Below, one piece after another: positions 14,397-21,949 of a stretch of DNA of 22,994 nt; position 1 is the stretch's first letter; every line of letters starts with the position of its first letter. Under the pieces are notes generated by a model. It saw only the letters and a list, made by a program, of their open reading frames with translations. It was not told where the DNA came from and searched no databases. The DNA is from JBBSEZ01 sp038239195 (lineage in GTDB: Bacteria > Planctomycetota > Planctomycetia > Gemmatales > Gemmataceae): positions 1 through 22,994 of the forward strand of contig JBBSEZ010000123.1 of assembly GCA_038239195.1 (NCBI GenBank), given 5' to 3'. Position numbers and translations under genes: made by a program.

Positions 14397-15985
14397 AGGT
14401 CATCACCTACCGGATCACGCTGCGCGAGCCCACGCTGGTGACGGCCCCGGGCGGCGACCCCAACGGGGCCACGGCCCTGGCCTACCTCCCCGGCGGCGTT
14501 CTGCGCGGTGCCCTCGTCGGGAAACATCTCCAGCAGCGCCGGCAGAGCGATTCGTCGTATCAGCTCGACGCCGCCGACCCCGAGGTGCGCAAACTGTTCT
14601 TCGACGGCACCACGCGCTACCTGAACGGCTACCTGCTCGTCGGCGAAGAGCGCTCGCTGCCGGCCCCCCTCTCCTGGCATCGGGAAAAGGGCGAGCCCTC
14701 GCCGCTGCGCGATTTCGCCGTGGAGGACATCCCCGAGAACGACAGCCGTCAGTGGCGGGGGGTGCCTGGCAAGTTCTGGGCGCCGGCCGGCACCGGCGCC
14801 GGCCGCCTCGTCGCCCCCCTGCGACACCTCGCCGTCCACACGGCGCGAAATCGCCGCCTGGGTCGGCCGCAAGAGCCGGCCCTGGCCCGGCCGGGCGAAG
14901 ACCCCGGGGCCGTGTACCGTTACGACGCCCTGGCGGCAGGCCAGACGTTCTCCGCCGCCATTCTCTGCGAAGATGCCGCCCCCCTGCTCCCCCTGCTGAA
15001 CGGCACGCTGGTCCTGGGCGGATCGCGGAACGGCGGGTACGGCAGCGCGGTGATCGAGTCCGCCGATGAGAAGGACGTTTCCTGGCGCGAGACGGGAGAG
15101 GTCGAGGGGCCGGCCCCGGAGGGCCTCCTGATCGTCACCCTTCTCAGCGACGCCCTCCTGCGCGACGCCGGGGGGCAGTTCGTCGCGGACGCCAACGTCG
15201 TGGCCCGGGCCATCGCCGAGCGCCTCAACGTCGAGCGCCTCGAACGGCGCGACGCCTTCCTTCGCGGCACCATCGTGGGGGGCTTTAACCGCAAGTGGGG
15301 CTTGCCGCTGCCGCAGGCCTCCGCCGTCGCGATGGGCAGCGTCTTCGCCTTCGAGCGGCCCGCATGCCCAGCGGAGCGGTTGCAACTCCTGGAGGCGCAG
15401 GGCATCGGCGAGCGCCGGGCCGAGGGGTTTGGCCGGGTCGCGATCGACGCGCACGTTCGCAAGAAGTGGGACGTTGTGGAGTCGAGCGAGCGAGCAACGG
15501 GCTCGAGGGTGCGGCTCGATCCCGAGACCGAGAGCGGGAAGGTGGCGCGCGGTATGGCCGAGCGCCTCTTCCGCCAGCGCCTGGAGGTGGGGCTGGCGGC
15601 CCGCGCTCAGGAGCTTGCCCGCAACGTCACGAGGCCGAGCCGAAGTCAGTTGGCCCGCCTGCGTCTGGTCCTCCAGGACGCGCTGCGCCAGCCGCCGGCC
15701 GACGGGCGGCAGCGCCTGAGGCGCTATCTGGACGACCTGCAAAATCGCCAAGCCGCCCGGAAGCAATTCGCCCGCGACCGCATCGGCACGCAGCCCCTGC
15801 TGGAATGGCTTCGCCAACGCGTCGATGACGCCAGCGAGGTCTGGAACGTCCTGCAAGCGCCCCGGACGGAGGTGGGCGGCATCGGCGTGGAGCGGACGGA
15901 CCAGATGGCTTACGAGTACAACCTGCGTCTGGTCGATGCCGTCCTGGCCCGCGCTGCCAAGGAGCGCACCAAGGAGGACCGCTAA
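14393..15985 (+). CDS. csx10: Csx10, Cas5-like RAMP with helical C-terminal extension
   Basis: Csx10 is the Cas5-like subunit of III-D that caps the crRNA 5' tag. The 530-residue protein has the family start (IAYRITLREP-like VITYRITLREPTLVTAPGG) and the LAYLPGGVLRGAL helix. An inner VLGGSRNGGYGSA loop and a second glycine loop GIGERRAEGFGR at 337-348 follow. Residues ~370-530 are almost purely helical and basic (MAERLFRQRLEVGLAARA, LARLRLVLQDALRQ, RQRLRRYLDDLQNRQAARKQ). This part could be the small subunit Cas11, which is otherwise missing from the operon. The start comes from the ATGA overlap with cas7. Csx10 identity is strong and the Cas11 part is inference. Confidence 0.85.
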   Translation: MKVITYRITLREPTLVTAPGGDPNGATALAYLPGGVLRGALVGKHLQQRRQSDSSYQLDAADPEVRKLFFDGTTRYLNGYLLVGEERSLPAPLSWHREKGEPSPLRDFAVEDIPENDSRQWRGVPGKFWAPAGTGAGRLVAPLRHLAVHTARNRRLGRPQEPALARPGEDPGAVYRYDALAAGQTFSAAILCEDAAPLLPLLNGTLVLGGSRNGGYGSAVIESADEKDVSWRETGEVEGPAPEGLLIVTLLSDALLRDAGGQFVADANVVARAIAERLNVERLERRDAFLRGTIVGGFNRKWGLPLPQASAVAMGSVFAFERPACPAERLQLLEAQGIGERRAEGFGRVAIDAHVRKKWDVVESSERATGSRVRLDPETESGKVARGMAERLFRQRLEVGLAARAQELARNVTRPSRSQLARLRLVLQDALRQPPADGRQRLRRYLDDLQNRQAARKQFARDRIGTQPLLEWLRQRVDDASEVWNVLQAPRTEVGGIGVERTDQMAYEYNLRLVDAVLARAAKERTKEDR

Positions 15986-15987
15986 CC

Positions 15988-17463
15988 ATGCCCGCACCCA
16001 GTTGGTCGGCCGAGTCCTCGCGCGGCATCGTGGCCCGCATCGTCGTCGAGGGCGACCTGGTGTTGCTGACGCCGGCCCACTTCGGTAACGGCGACGGCGA
16101 CGACCTGACCGACATGCCGCTCCTCGTGGACCCTCTCGACGGGCGGTCCCCTCTCTTGACGGGCGCCTCCATCGCGGGGGCCCTGCGCGGCCATCTGCGC
16201 GCCGTCCAACGGGGCCACCTGGCCCCCCTGCCCGCACGCGAGGACGAGCCTGCCGTCGCGGCAGAACGGCGCGGCGCGGCGGTGCTGCTGTTCGGCGGCT
16301 TCCGCGCCGACGACGAGGGCGAGCAGAGCCCTCTCATCGTGGAGGACGCGCGGGGCTCCAGCCCCGGCATCGAGTTGCGAGACGGCGTCCGCATCAACCC
16401 CCAGAGCCGCACCGCCGAGGAAGACAAACTGTTCGACCTCCAACTCTGGCAGGCCGGCACAACGTTCCCCCTGCGCTTCGAGCTTTTGCTCCGCGCGGAC
16501 GAGCCCGCCCGCCTGAAGCAAGCGCTGGCCACAGCCCTGAACGGCTTCGCCGACGGAAGCATCACTCTCGGGGCCCGCAAGCGGCGAGGTTACGGCAAGG
16601 TCGAGGTCAAGGCGTGGCGCGTGCGCGCGTTCGACCTGACCACCCCCGCTGGCCTGCTCGACTGGCTCGAAGATGGCGGCAAGGTGGAAACCGATCTCTC
16701 GACCGCTCTTGGCGTCGAGCAGTTCCTCGATGACCGCCGCGAAGACTTCCGCCTCGACGCGGAGCTCTCTCTGGACGGCTCGCTGCTGATCCGCTCCGGC
16801 GGCGGGCGCGACGACCTGGGCCCCGACACGGTTCACCTTCGCTCCCCCCGTCCAGCGGGCACGACGAGTCGGGACGTGCCGATCCTGTCCGGCACCAGCC
16901 TGGCCGGCGCCCTGCGCGCCCGCGCCCTGCGCGTCGCCCGGGCGGTAGGCTCGGACGCCTGGGCCGGGCGGCTCGTGAACGACGTATTCGGCCTCGACAT
17001 GGAAACGTCGCAAGAGCAGCCCCGGGCCAGCCGCCTCGTCGCCGAGGAGCGCGTCGTCGAACGCGCCACCACGGACCTGGTCCAGAACCGCGTCAAGATC
17101 GACCGCTTCACGGGCGGCGCCTTCCCCACGGCCCTGTTCAACGAGCAGCCGATCTTCGGGAAGGCAGACACCCGCGTGGGGGTCGGGCTGCGGCTGATCA
17201 ACCCTCGCGACCACGAAATCGGCCTGCTGCTTCTCCTGCTGAAGGATCTGTGGACGGGTGACCTGCCGCTGGGCGGCGAGAGCAGCGTCGGTCGCGGTCG
17301 CCTCCAGGGGCGCAGCGCCTCGCTCGTCCGGAAGGCGGCAGGGCGAACGGACAGTTGGAAGATCGTCGCCGCCGCAACCGGGCTCACCATAGAAGGCGAC
17401 CGCGCCGCGCTGGAGGATTGCGTGGCCGCGCTGCACCGCGACGCCCAGGGGCACACCTCATGA
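15988..17463 (+). CDS. Double Cas7 (tandem Csm3-like RAMP fusion, Cas7-2x)
   Basis: The 491-residue protein carries two Cas7/RAMP domains. Domain 1 has FGNGDGDDLTDMPLLVDPLD with D42 at the Csm3 catalytic position, LLTGASIAGALRGHL, and the glycine loop LGARKRRGYGK at 194-204. Domain 2 has GPDTVHLRSP with D280 at the equivalent position, PILSGTSLAGALRARAL, RASRLVAEER and the loop GGESSVGRGR at 429-438. Two candidate catalytic aspartates suggest two RNA cleavage sites. AAGGAGG ten bases before the ATG supports the start, which lies 2 bp after the csx10 stop. It matches the Cas7-2x subunit of III-Dv complexes in both design and gene position. Catalysis is inferred from alignment by eye. Confidence 0.87.
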   Translation: MPAPSWSAESSRGIVARIVVEGDLVLLTPAHFGNGDGDDLTDMPLLVDPLDGRSPLLTGASIAGALRGHLRAVQRGHLAPLPAREDEPAVAAERRGAAVLLFGGFRADDEGEQSPLIVEDARGSSPGIELRDGVRINPQSRTAEEDKLFDLQLWQAGTTFPLRFELLLRADEPARLKQALATALNGFADGSITLGARKRRGYGKVEVKAWRVRAFDLTTPAGLLDWLEDGGKVETDLSTALGVEQFLDDRREDFRLDAELSLDGSLLIRSGGGRDDLGPDTVHLRSPRPAGTTSRDVPILSGTSLAGALRARALRVARAVGSDAWAGRLVNDVFGLDMETSQEQPRASRLVAEERVVERATTDLVQNRVKIDRFTGGAFPTALFNEQPIFGKADTRVGVGLRLINPRDHEIGLLLLLLKDLWTGDLPLGGESSVGRGRLQGRSASLVRKAAGRTDSWKIVAAATGLTIEGDRAALEDCVAALHRDAQGHTS

Positions 17464-18071
17464 AACGCACCATCGAACGCAGGCCAGGCGTGGCCGAAAC
17501 CGGGATGAACGTCGAGGGGTTGCCCGCGGCCGCAGACTGGCTGCGGCAGCAGGCTGTGGCCCACCAGCTGGTCTGGCTGCTGGCCCACGCGGACGACGGC
17601 GTCATCTGGGGGCGCCTCGACGGTGGCCGACTCCTCACCTCCCACGAGGCCGCCCAGGGCGACGAGAGGGCCCTGGCTTGCTGCCCGCCGTTGCGGGAGG
17701 AAACGCTGCAACAGGCCCGGCTTTTCGCGCAGCACGCCGAGTTGCTGCTGTGGCGTGACGGGGACAACGCCTGGCACGCTCGTCTGATCCGAGACGCCCG
17801 CGAAGGCGAACCGACGACCTGGGACGACGCCCTGGACGAGCGCCAGATGCTGTGGGGGACGCGCGGCACTCCTCGCCCGCACGGGTTCACCCTCCTGGAG
17901 GATGGCGCGCAGGGCCTTCGCCACGCCGTCCCGATGCAACTGCCGCTCGCTGAAGGCGGCAAGACGCGCCCGCCGCGGCTCGTCGTCCGGCACTACCTGG
18001 ACAAGAACGATCCCTTTGCTCGCATTGTGGCCAGCCGCCTGGTTGGCCTGGAAGAGGAGGGCCTCTCATGA
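17460..18071 (+). CDS. csx19: Csx19 (TIGR03984-type) III-D subunit
   Basis: The 203-residue product has the Csx19/TIGR03984 pattern: AADWLRQQAVAHQLVWLLAH, DDGVIWGRLDGGRLLTS, LREETLQQARLFAQHAELLL, ERQMLWGTRG, GFTLLEDGAQGLRHAVP and RHYLDKNDPFARIVASRLVG. Csx19 is found only with III-D type effectors. In the cyanobacterial III-Dv complex it is a structural subunit lying along the Cas7 backbone, with no catalytic activity known to me. No catalytic motif is evident. The start comes from the ATGA overlap with the double Cas7 gene, and the gene overlaps the next by ATGA as well. It is a good subtype marker for this locus. Confidence 0.85.
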   Translation: MKRTIERRPGVAETGMNVEGLPAAADWLRQQAVAHQLVWLLAHADDGVIWGRLDGGRLLTSHEAAQGDERALACCPPLREETLQQARLFAQHAELLLWRDGDNAWHARLIRDAREGEPTTWDDALDERQMLWGTRGTPRPHGFTLLEDGAQGLRHAVPMQLPLAEGGKTRPPRLVVRHYLDKNDPFARIVASRLVGLEEEGLS

Positions 18072-20503
18072 GTCGCCTGCCCACCCACCGCAACCCGACA
18101 CAACAAGATCGGAAGGCCGTCGCCCCCTACAACTTCGTGCCTCTCCCGGAAACGGTCGTCGGGCCGGAGGGCGAGTTGCCCGACCACGACCGCTACCACG
18201 ACGGCCGCCGTACCGGCCATTTCGACGTGACGCTGACGACGCGCTCGCCGCTATACGTGCGCTGCCCGTTCCGGCTCGAACAGTTCCTCCAACAGGAGCG
18301 CGGCGAGGACGCAAACGCGCCCTTCCGCCAACAGGTCAAGAACACACCGAAGTTTTTCCACACCGGCGATCCCGAGAAGCCGGTCGTTCCGGGCAGTAGC
18401 CTGCGGGGGATGCTGCGCGGGTTGCTGGAGGTCGTGAGCTACGCAAAGATGCAGTGGGTGACGGACCAGCAGTTGTTCTTCCGCACCGTGGACCGGACGG
18501 CCGTGGGGAAACACTATAACCGGCGAATGGTCAGCGGCAGCGGCACCCCCACCAATGGGTATCGCTCCCTGGTGGAAGGCGGGATTTGGCGCATTTCCCC
18601 GCACGGGCCTTGCCGGATCGAAGCCCGCGACACTGCCCGCATCGAGATGCGCCTCGTCGCCACTGCCTTCGGGCTGCCCAACCCCTCCAGTCTCTACCTG
18701 GGCGCTGGTCCCAACGCTTACCCGAACTGGGCTTACCAGCATCGCACCGTTTGGGCCCTGGTCGATCCAGGGGAAGCCAACCACCCGCACTCCAAGGGAA
18801 ACTTTTTGCGCTACCGAAAGGCGACCAGTCTCTCTCTGGTGGCGGCCCCGGGACATCTCAAGGCCACGCTCGTCTTGACCGGCCCCATGCAAAACAAGCA
18901 CATGGCCTTCCTCTTCCTCGATCCTCCGTCGCCCGCGTTTCTCAACGTGCCAAACGACGGGCTCGTGGATCGGTTCCACGACGAGGACCAGGTCACGCGC
19001 TGGCAAGGCATTGCTTTCCCCCAAGGCCAGCCCGCCGGCGCCAACCGCCCGCGCGACGGTCACCTCTGCGACGGCGAGCCCGTCTTCTTTCTGAGGGAAA
19101 GCGGCCAGTTGACTTTTTTCGGCCGCGCGCAGATGTTTCGGCTGCCCTACCGCAACCGGCCCTTCGACCTGGTGCCGGGGCCCCTTCACCAGGCCGAGCA
19201 AGTAGACTACGCCGAAGCGCTCTTCGGGTTCGTCCGGACGCGGAATGATTTGGAAGAACTGAGAGGACGAGGCGTACCGATTCCCGAGCAGGGCAGCAAA
19301 GGAAGGGCGTATGCCGGCCGGCTGAGCTTCAGCGATGCAACGCTCCTGCCTGGGGAAACGGACCTCTGGCTCGCTCCGGGCCCCCTGGTCCCCAAGATCC
19401 TGGCCACCCCCAAGCCGACGGCGTTCCAGCACTACCTGACGCAGCAAGAGCCGAACGATTCCAGGGACCTGGACCACTACGACAGCCCCCCCCCGCACGA
19501 GACGGTGATTCGGGGCCACAAGCTGTACTGGCACCAGGGGACGCGACAAGCGGGGCAACTGCAAGAGACCGATCCACAGTGGCTGGGCCAGGGGGGCGTG
19601 GTCCGACCGGACAGCACCCAACATACCCAATTTCGGCCCCTCAAGGCTAACAAACGCTTCAAGTTCCGGATCTACTTCGAGAACCTGTCCGACGCAGAGC
19701 TCGGCGCCCTCTGCTGGGCCCTCCACCCTCTCGGCGAGCCCACCAAGGACTACTGCCACAGCCTCGGCATGGGCAAACCGCTCGGGATGGGCGCGGTGAA
19801 ACTGGATGCGATCCTGCACCTCACCAATCGCGGGGACCGCTATCGCAGCTTGTTCGACGGAGACAACTGGGCGACCGGCATCTCCGGCACCCCTGAGGTC
19901 CTTTCCGACCGCGGAGCCCTCAAACGCTTGACCTTGCCCTTTGAGGCGCATTTGCTCAGCATCCTGCGGCCGACCCCGGCGTGCGAACATCTCTCCGGGC
20001 TGCTGCGAATCGCGATGCTGCTGAAGATGTTGGAATGGCCCGGCCCATCGGGCAACCGCTACATGACCATCCAGCCGCAGAACGAATACCGCTATCGCCC
20101 CGTCTTGCCCGATCCGTCTTCGTTCGGCGGGTTGAACGGGTCCGCCGTGCCTCAAGCGCCCGAGCCATCTCCACCCGGAGGGGGCGGGCCTCAGCACTCA
20201 CCGAAGCCGCCCGCGCCGGTCCAACAAGGGAAGCCGGGCAAGCGGCCTCACGGGGCGCCCGCGAAGGTGAAAATCATCGCGGAACGGGGCCAAGGCGCCT
20301 TCGCCGTCCAGGAAGAAGGCAAGTCTCCGGGGGTGCTCAATCAGGGCACGCCGCCTTCCAAGCTGCCCGTGCCCGGGACTGTCCTCGACGTCTTCGTGTT
20401 CAACGACGACACCCGCTCGCCCCAGTACCGCTGGGACGCTCCGCCCCCACCTCCCCAGAGAGGGGGCGGCCGAGGTGGCCCCCCGAACCGCGGGAGGAGA
20501 TGA
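18068..20503 (+). CDS. TIGR03986-type Cas7 RAMP with large insertion and C-terminal extension
   Basis: The 811-residue protein begins with VAPYNFVPLPETVV, the TIGR03986 family start. The RAMP helix PVVPGSSLRGMLR is at 105-117 and a glycine loop LGMGKPLGMGAVKL at 566-579. Between them lies a very large insertion, matching the Cas7-with-insertion subunit of III-Dv complexes. Residues ~685-730 are a Pro/Gly-rich linker. Residues ~730-795 form a small beta-rich unit (AKVKIIAERGQGAFAVQEEG, VPGTVLDVFVFNDD) that resembles an OB/S1-like RNA-binding domain, followed by a Gly/Arg-rich tail. The start comes from the ATGA overlap with csx19 and GAGGAGG upstream. It is the last gene of the tightly coupled block. 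The RAMP call is strong and the tail role is a guess. Confidence 0.85.
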   Translation: MSRLPTHRNPTQQDRKAVAPYNFVPLPETVVGPEGELPDHDRYHDGRRTGHFDVTLTTRSPLYVRCPFRLEQFLQQERGEDANAPFRQQVKNTPKFFHTGDPEKPVVPGSSLRGMLRGLLEVVSYAKMQWVTDQQLFFRTVDRTAVGKHYNRRMVSGSGTPTNGYRSLVEGGIWRISPHGPCRIEARDTARIEMRLVATAFGLPNPSSLYLGAGPNAYPNWAYQHRTVWALVDPGEANHPHSKGNFLRYRKATSLSLVAAPGHLKATLVLTGPMQNKHMAFLFLDPPSPAFLNVPNDGLVDRFHDEDQVTRWQGIAFPQGQPAGANRPRDGHLCDGEPVFFLRESGQLTFFGRAQMFRLPYRNRPFDLVPGPLHQAEQVDYAEALFGFVRTRNDLEELRGRGVPIPEQGSKGRAYAGRLSFSDATLLPGETDLWLAPGPLVPKILATPKPTAFQHYLTQQEPNDSRDLDHYDSPPPHETVIRGHKLYWHQGTRQAGQLQETDPQWLGQGGVVRPDSTQHTQFRPLKANKRFKFRIYFENLSDAELGALCWALHPLGEPTKDYCHSLGMGKPLGMGAVKLDAILHLTNRGDRYRSLFDGDNWATGISGTPEVLSDRGALKRLTLPFEAHLLSILRPTPACEHLSGLLRIAMLLKMLEWPGPSGNRYMTIQPQNEYRYRPVLPDPSSFGGLNGSAVPQAPEPSPPGGGGPQHSPKPPAPVQQGKPGKRPHGAPAKVKIIAERGQGAFAVQEEGKSPGVLNQGTPPSKLPVPGTVLDVFVFNDDTRSPQYRWDAPPPPPQRGGGRGGPPNRGRR

Positions 20504-20562
20504 CCCGCCGCCATCTGTTCCGCGAACCGACGCCCACGGCCCGACACGGACAAAGAGAAACC

Positions 20563-20934
20563 ATGATCCTCCTCAACTTCAGCCACCCCCTGACCGCCGG
20601 CCAACTCGAGCAGTTCCCCGGCCCAAAGATCGACCGCGTCGTGGACGTCAAAACGCACTTCGACCCCGCCCGGCCCTTCGCCGAGCAAGCCCTCGCCCTG
20701 ATCGACTCCCTCGGCTTCTCGGGCGAGCAGTGGCAAACCACGCCCCTGCTCGTCAACCCCCCCAGCCTGAGCGTGCTCGCCTGCGCGGTCCTGGCGGAGC
20801 TTCACGGCCGCATCGGCCACTTCCCGCCCGTGCTCCGCCTGCGGCCGGTGCCGGGGAGCGTCCCGACGCAGTTCGAGGCGGCCGAGGTCGTGGACTTGCA
20901 AACCATCCGCCTACAGGCGAGGGAGAAACGATGA
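20563..20934 (+). CDS. csx15: Csx15 family protein
   Basis: The 123-residue product has the Csx15 (TTE2665-type) pattern: MILLNFSHPLTAGQLEQF at the start, IDRVVDVKTHFDP, PFAEQALALIDSLGFSGEQW, TTPLLVNPPSLSVLACAVLA, ELHGRIGHFPPVLRLRPVPG and EAAEVVDLQTIRLQ. It is a small Rossmann-like cytoplasmic protein seen only in type III loci and has been proposed to act on cyclic oligoadenylate as a ring nuclease. That activity is not visible from sequence alone. The start has only an AGAGAAA ribosome-binding site, 59 bp after the preceding gene. It overlaps the membrane CARF gene by ATGA, so the two are probably translated together and work on the same signal. Confidence 0.82.
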   Translation: MILLNFSHPLTAGQLEQFPGPKIDRVVDVKTHFDPARPFAEQALALIDSLGFSGEQWQTTPLLVNPPSLSVLACAVLAELHGRIGHFPPVLRLRPVPGSVPTQFEAAEVVDLQTIRLQAREKR

Positions 20935-21821
20935 CCGCCTTCCGCGCCAAATGGGCCACGGCACAACCGTGGCTAGCCGCCGCCTGCGTCGTGCTGACGG
21001 CTAACTGGGCGGCCGCCGAACTCAAAGACCACATCGACCGCGTGACGCAGGGGAAGGACGTCGAGCCCCGCGGCATGCTCATGGTCTTGCTCTATCTGGC
21101 CCTGTTCGCCGTGACAGTCTACTGGCTCTACCGCCTGCGCAAGGTCCTGTTCCATCCGCGAACCCGCTTGCTGAAAAACGAGGCCCCTTCCCCGCGCGAG
21201 CACCTCATCCTTTTTCTGTCCGACCTGGATGTGAGCAGGGGACGGTACAACGGCGGCGTTCCGGAGGGCGTGGTGCTTACGGGCGATCTACAGAACGACC
21301 TGAATGCCCTGGTCGAACACAAGAAGCGAGGAACGACCTTCTGGCGGTGGGAGATGCCGCTCCGCGCCATCAAGCCTCACCTCGCCACCCTCAAAGTCCT
21401 GACGGTCCTCTGCTCGCCGGAGTCCGTCCGGCAAGTCCACTGGTTCGGGCAGATCTTGACCGGGACCTATGCGCGGGAACTGGCGGGCGTCGCGGTGGAG
21501 GTGTTCCTGAACGAGCAGCCGCCCCGGGCGATCTCTTGCCCGGCCTGCGAATCGGTCGCCGGCGGCTGGAAATTCGAGGCGTTCGACGCCCTCTCGGAGG
21601 CCCTGTTGAGCCTGCTGTCGCACTTGAAGAACCAGGGCGTTCGCGACGAGCAGATCATGATCGACTTCACGGGAGGGCAGAAGGTCACCAGCGTCGTGGC
21701 GGCCTCCGCGACGTTCAATCGGGCGATCAAGTCGCAATACGTTCAGACCAACCCGCCCTTCGACGCCGTGAGCTACGACATCCTCCTGACGCACTCGCTC
21801 ACGGAGGGAATGGGGTGGTAG
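20931..21821 (+). CDS. Membrane-anchored CARF-like protein (two N-terminal TM helices)
   Basis: The 296-residue protein has two hydrophobic helices, at about 12-29 and 49-68, with a short polar loop between. A basic stretch (RLRKVLFHPRTRLL) then leads to a cytoplasmic CARF-like domain from about residue 90 (REHLILFLSDLD). Its ligand-loop motif is DFTGGQKVTSVVAA (245-258), followed by AIKSQYVQTNPPFDAVSYDI. No nuclease, protease or HEPN motif is present. It is most likely a cyclic-oligoadenylate-gated membrane protein in the manner of Cam1, or a membrane-bound ring nuclease. It differs from Cam1 in having two helices and a longer CARF part. The start is fixed by the ATGA overlap with csx15 and GAGGGAGA upstream. 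The architecture is clear and the activity is unknown. Confidence 0.75.
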   Translation: MTAFRAKWATAQPWLAAACVVLTANWAAAELKDHIDRVTQGKDVEPRGMLMVLLYLALFAVTVYWLYRLRKVLFHPRTRLLKNEAPSPREHLILFLSDLDVSRGRYNGGVPEGVVLTGDLQNDLNALVEHKKRGTTFWRWEMPLRAIKPHLATLKVLTVLCSPESVRQVHWFGQILTGTYARELAGVAVEVFLNEQPPRAISCPACESVAGGWKFEAFDALSEALLSLLSHLKNQGVRDEQIMIDFTGGQKVTSVVAASATFNRAIKSQYVQTNPPFDAVSYDILLTHSLTEGMGW

Positions 21822-21949
21822 GCCCCGACCTCGCCGGGGAAGGAAAACCAGGGCGCCTGCTCCGGGGCGTTCGCGCCCGGCTCGCCTACCCCCCAAGCCC
21901 GAGGACCGGAAATCGGGCAGCCTCATCCCGCACGTACGAGGGCCGACCC

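Noticed and set aside
20931..21821. Calling the membrane CARF protein Cam1
   Set aside because: It has two N-terminal helices and a larger cytoplasmic domain than Cam1, so only a functional analogy is justified.
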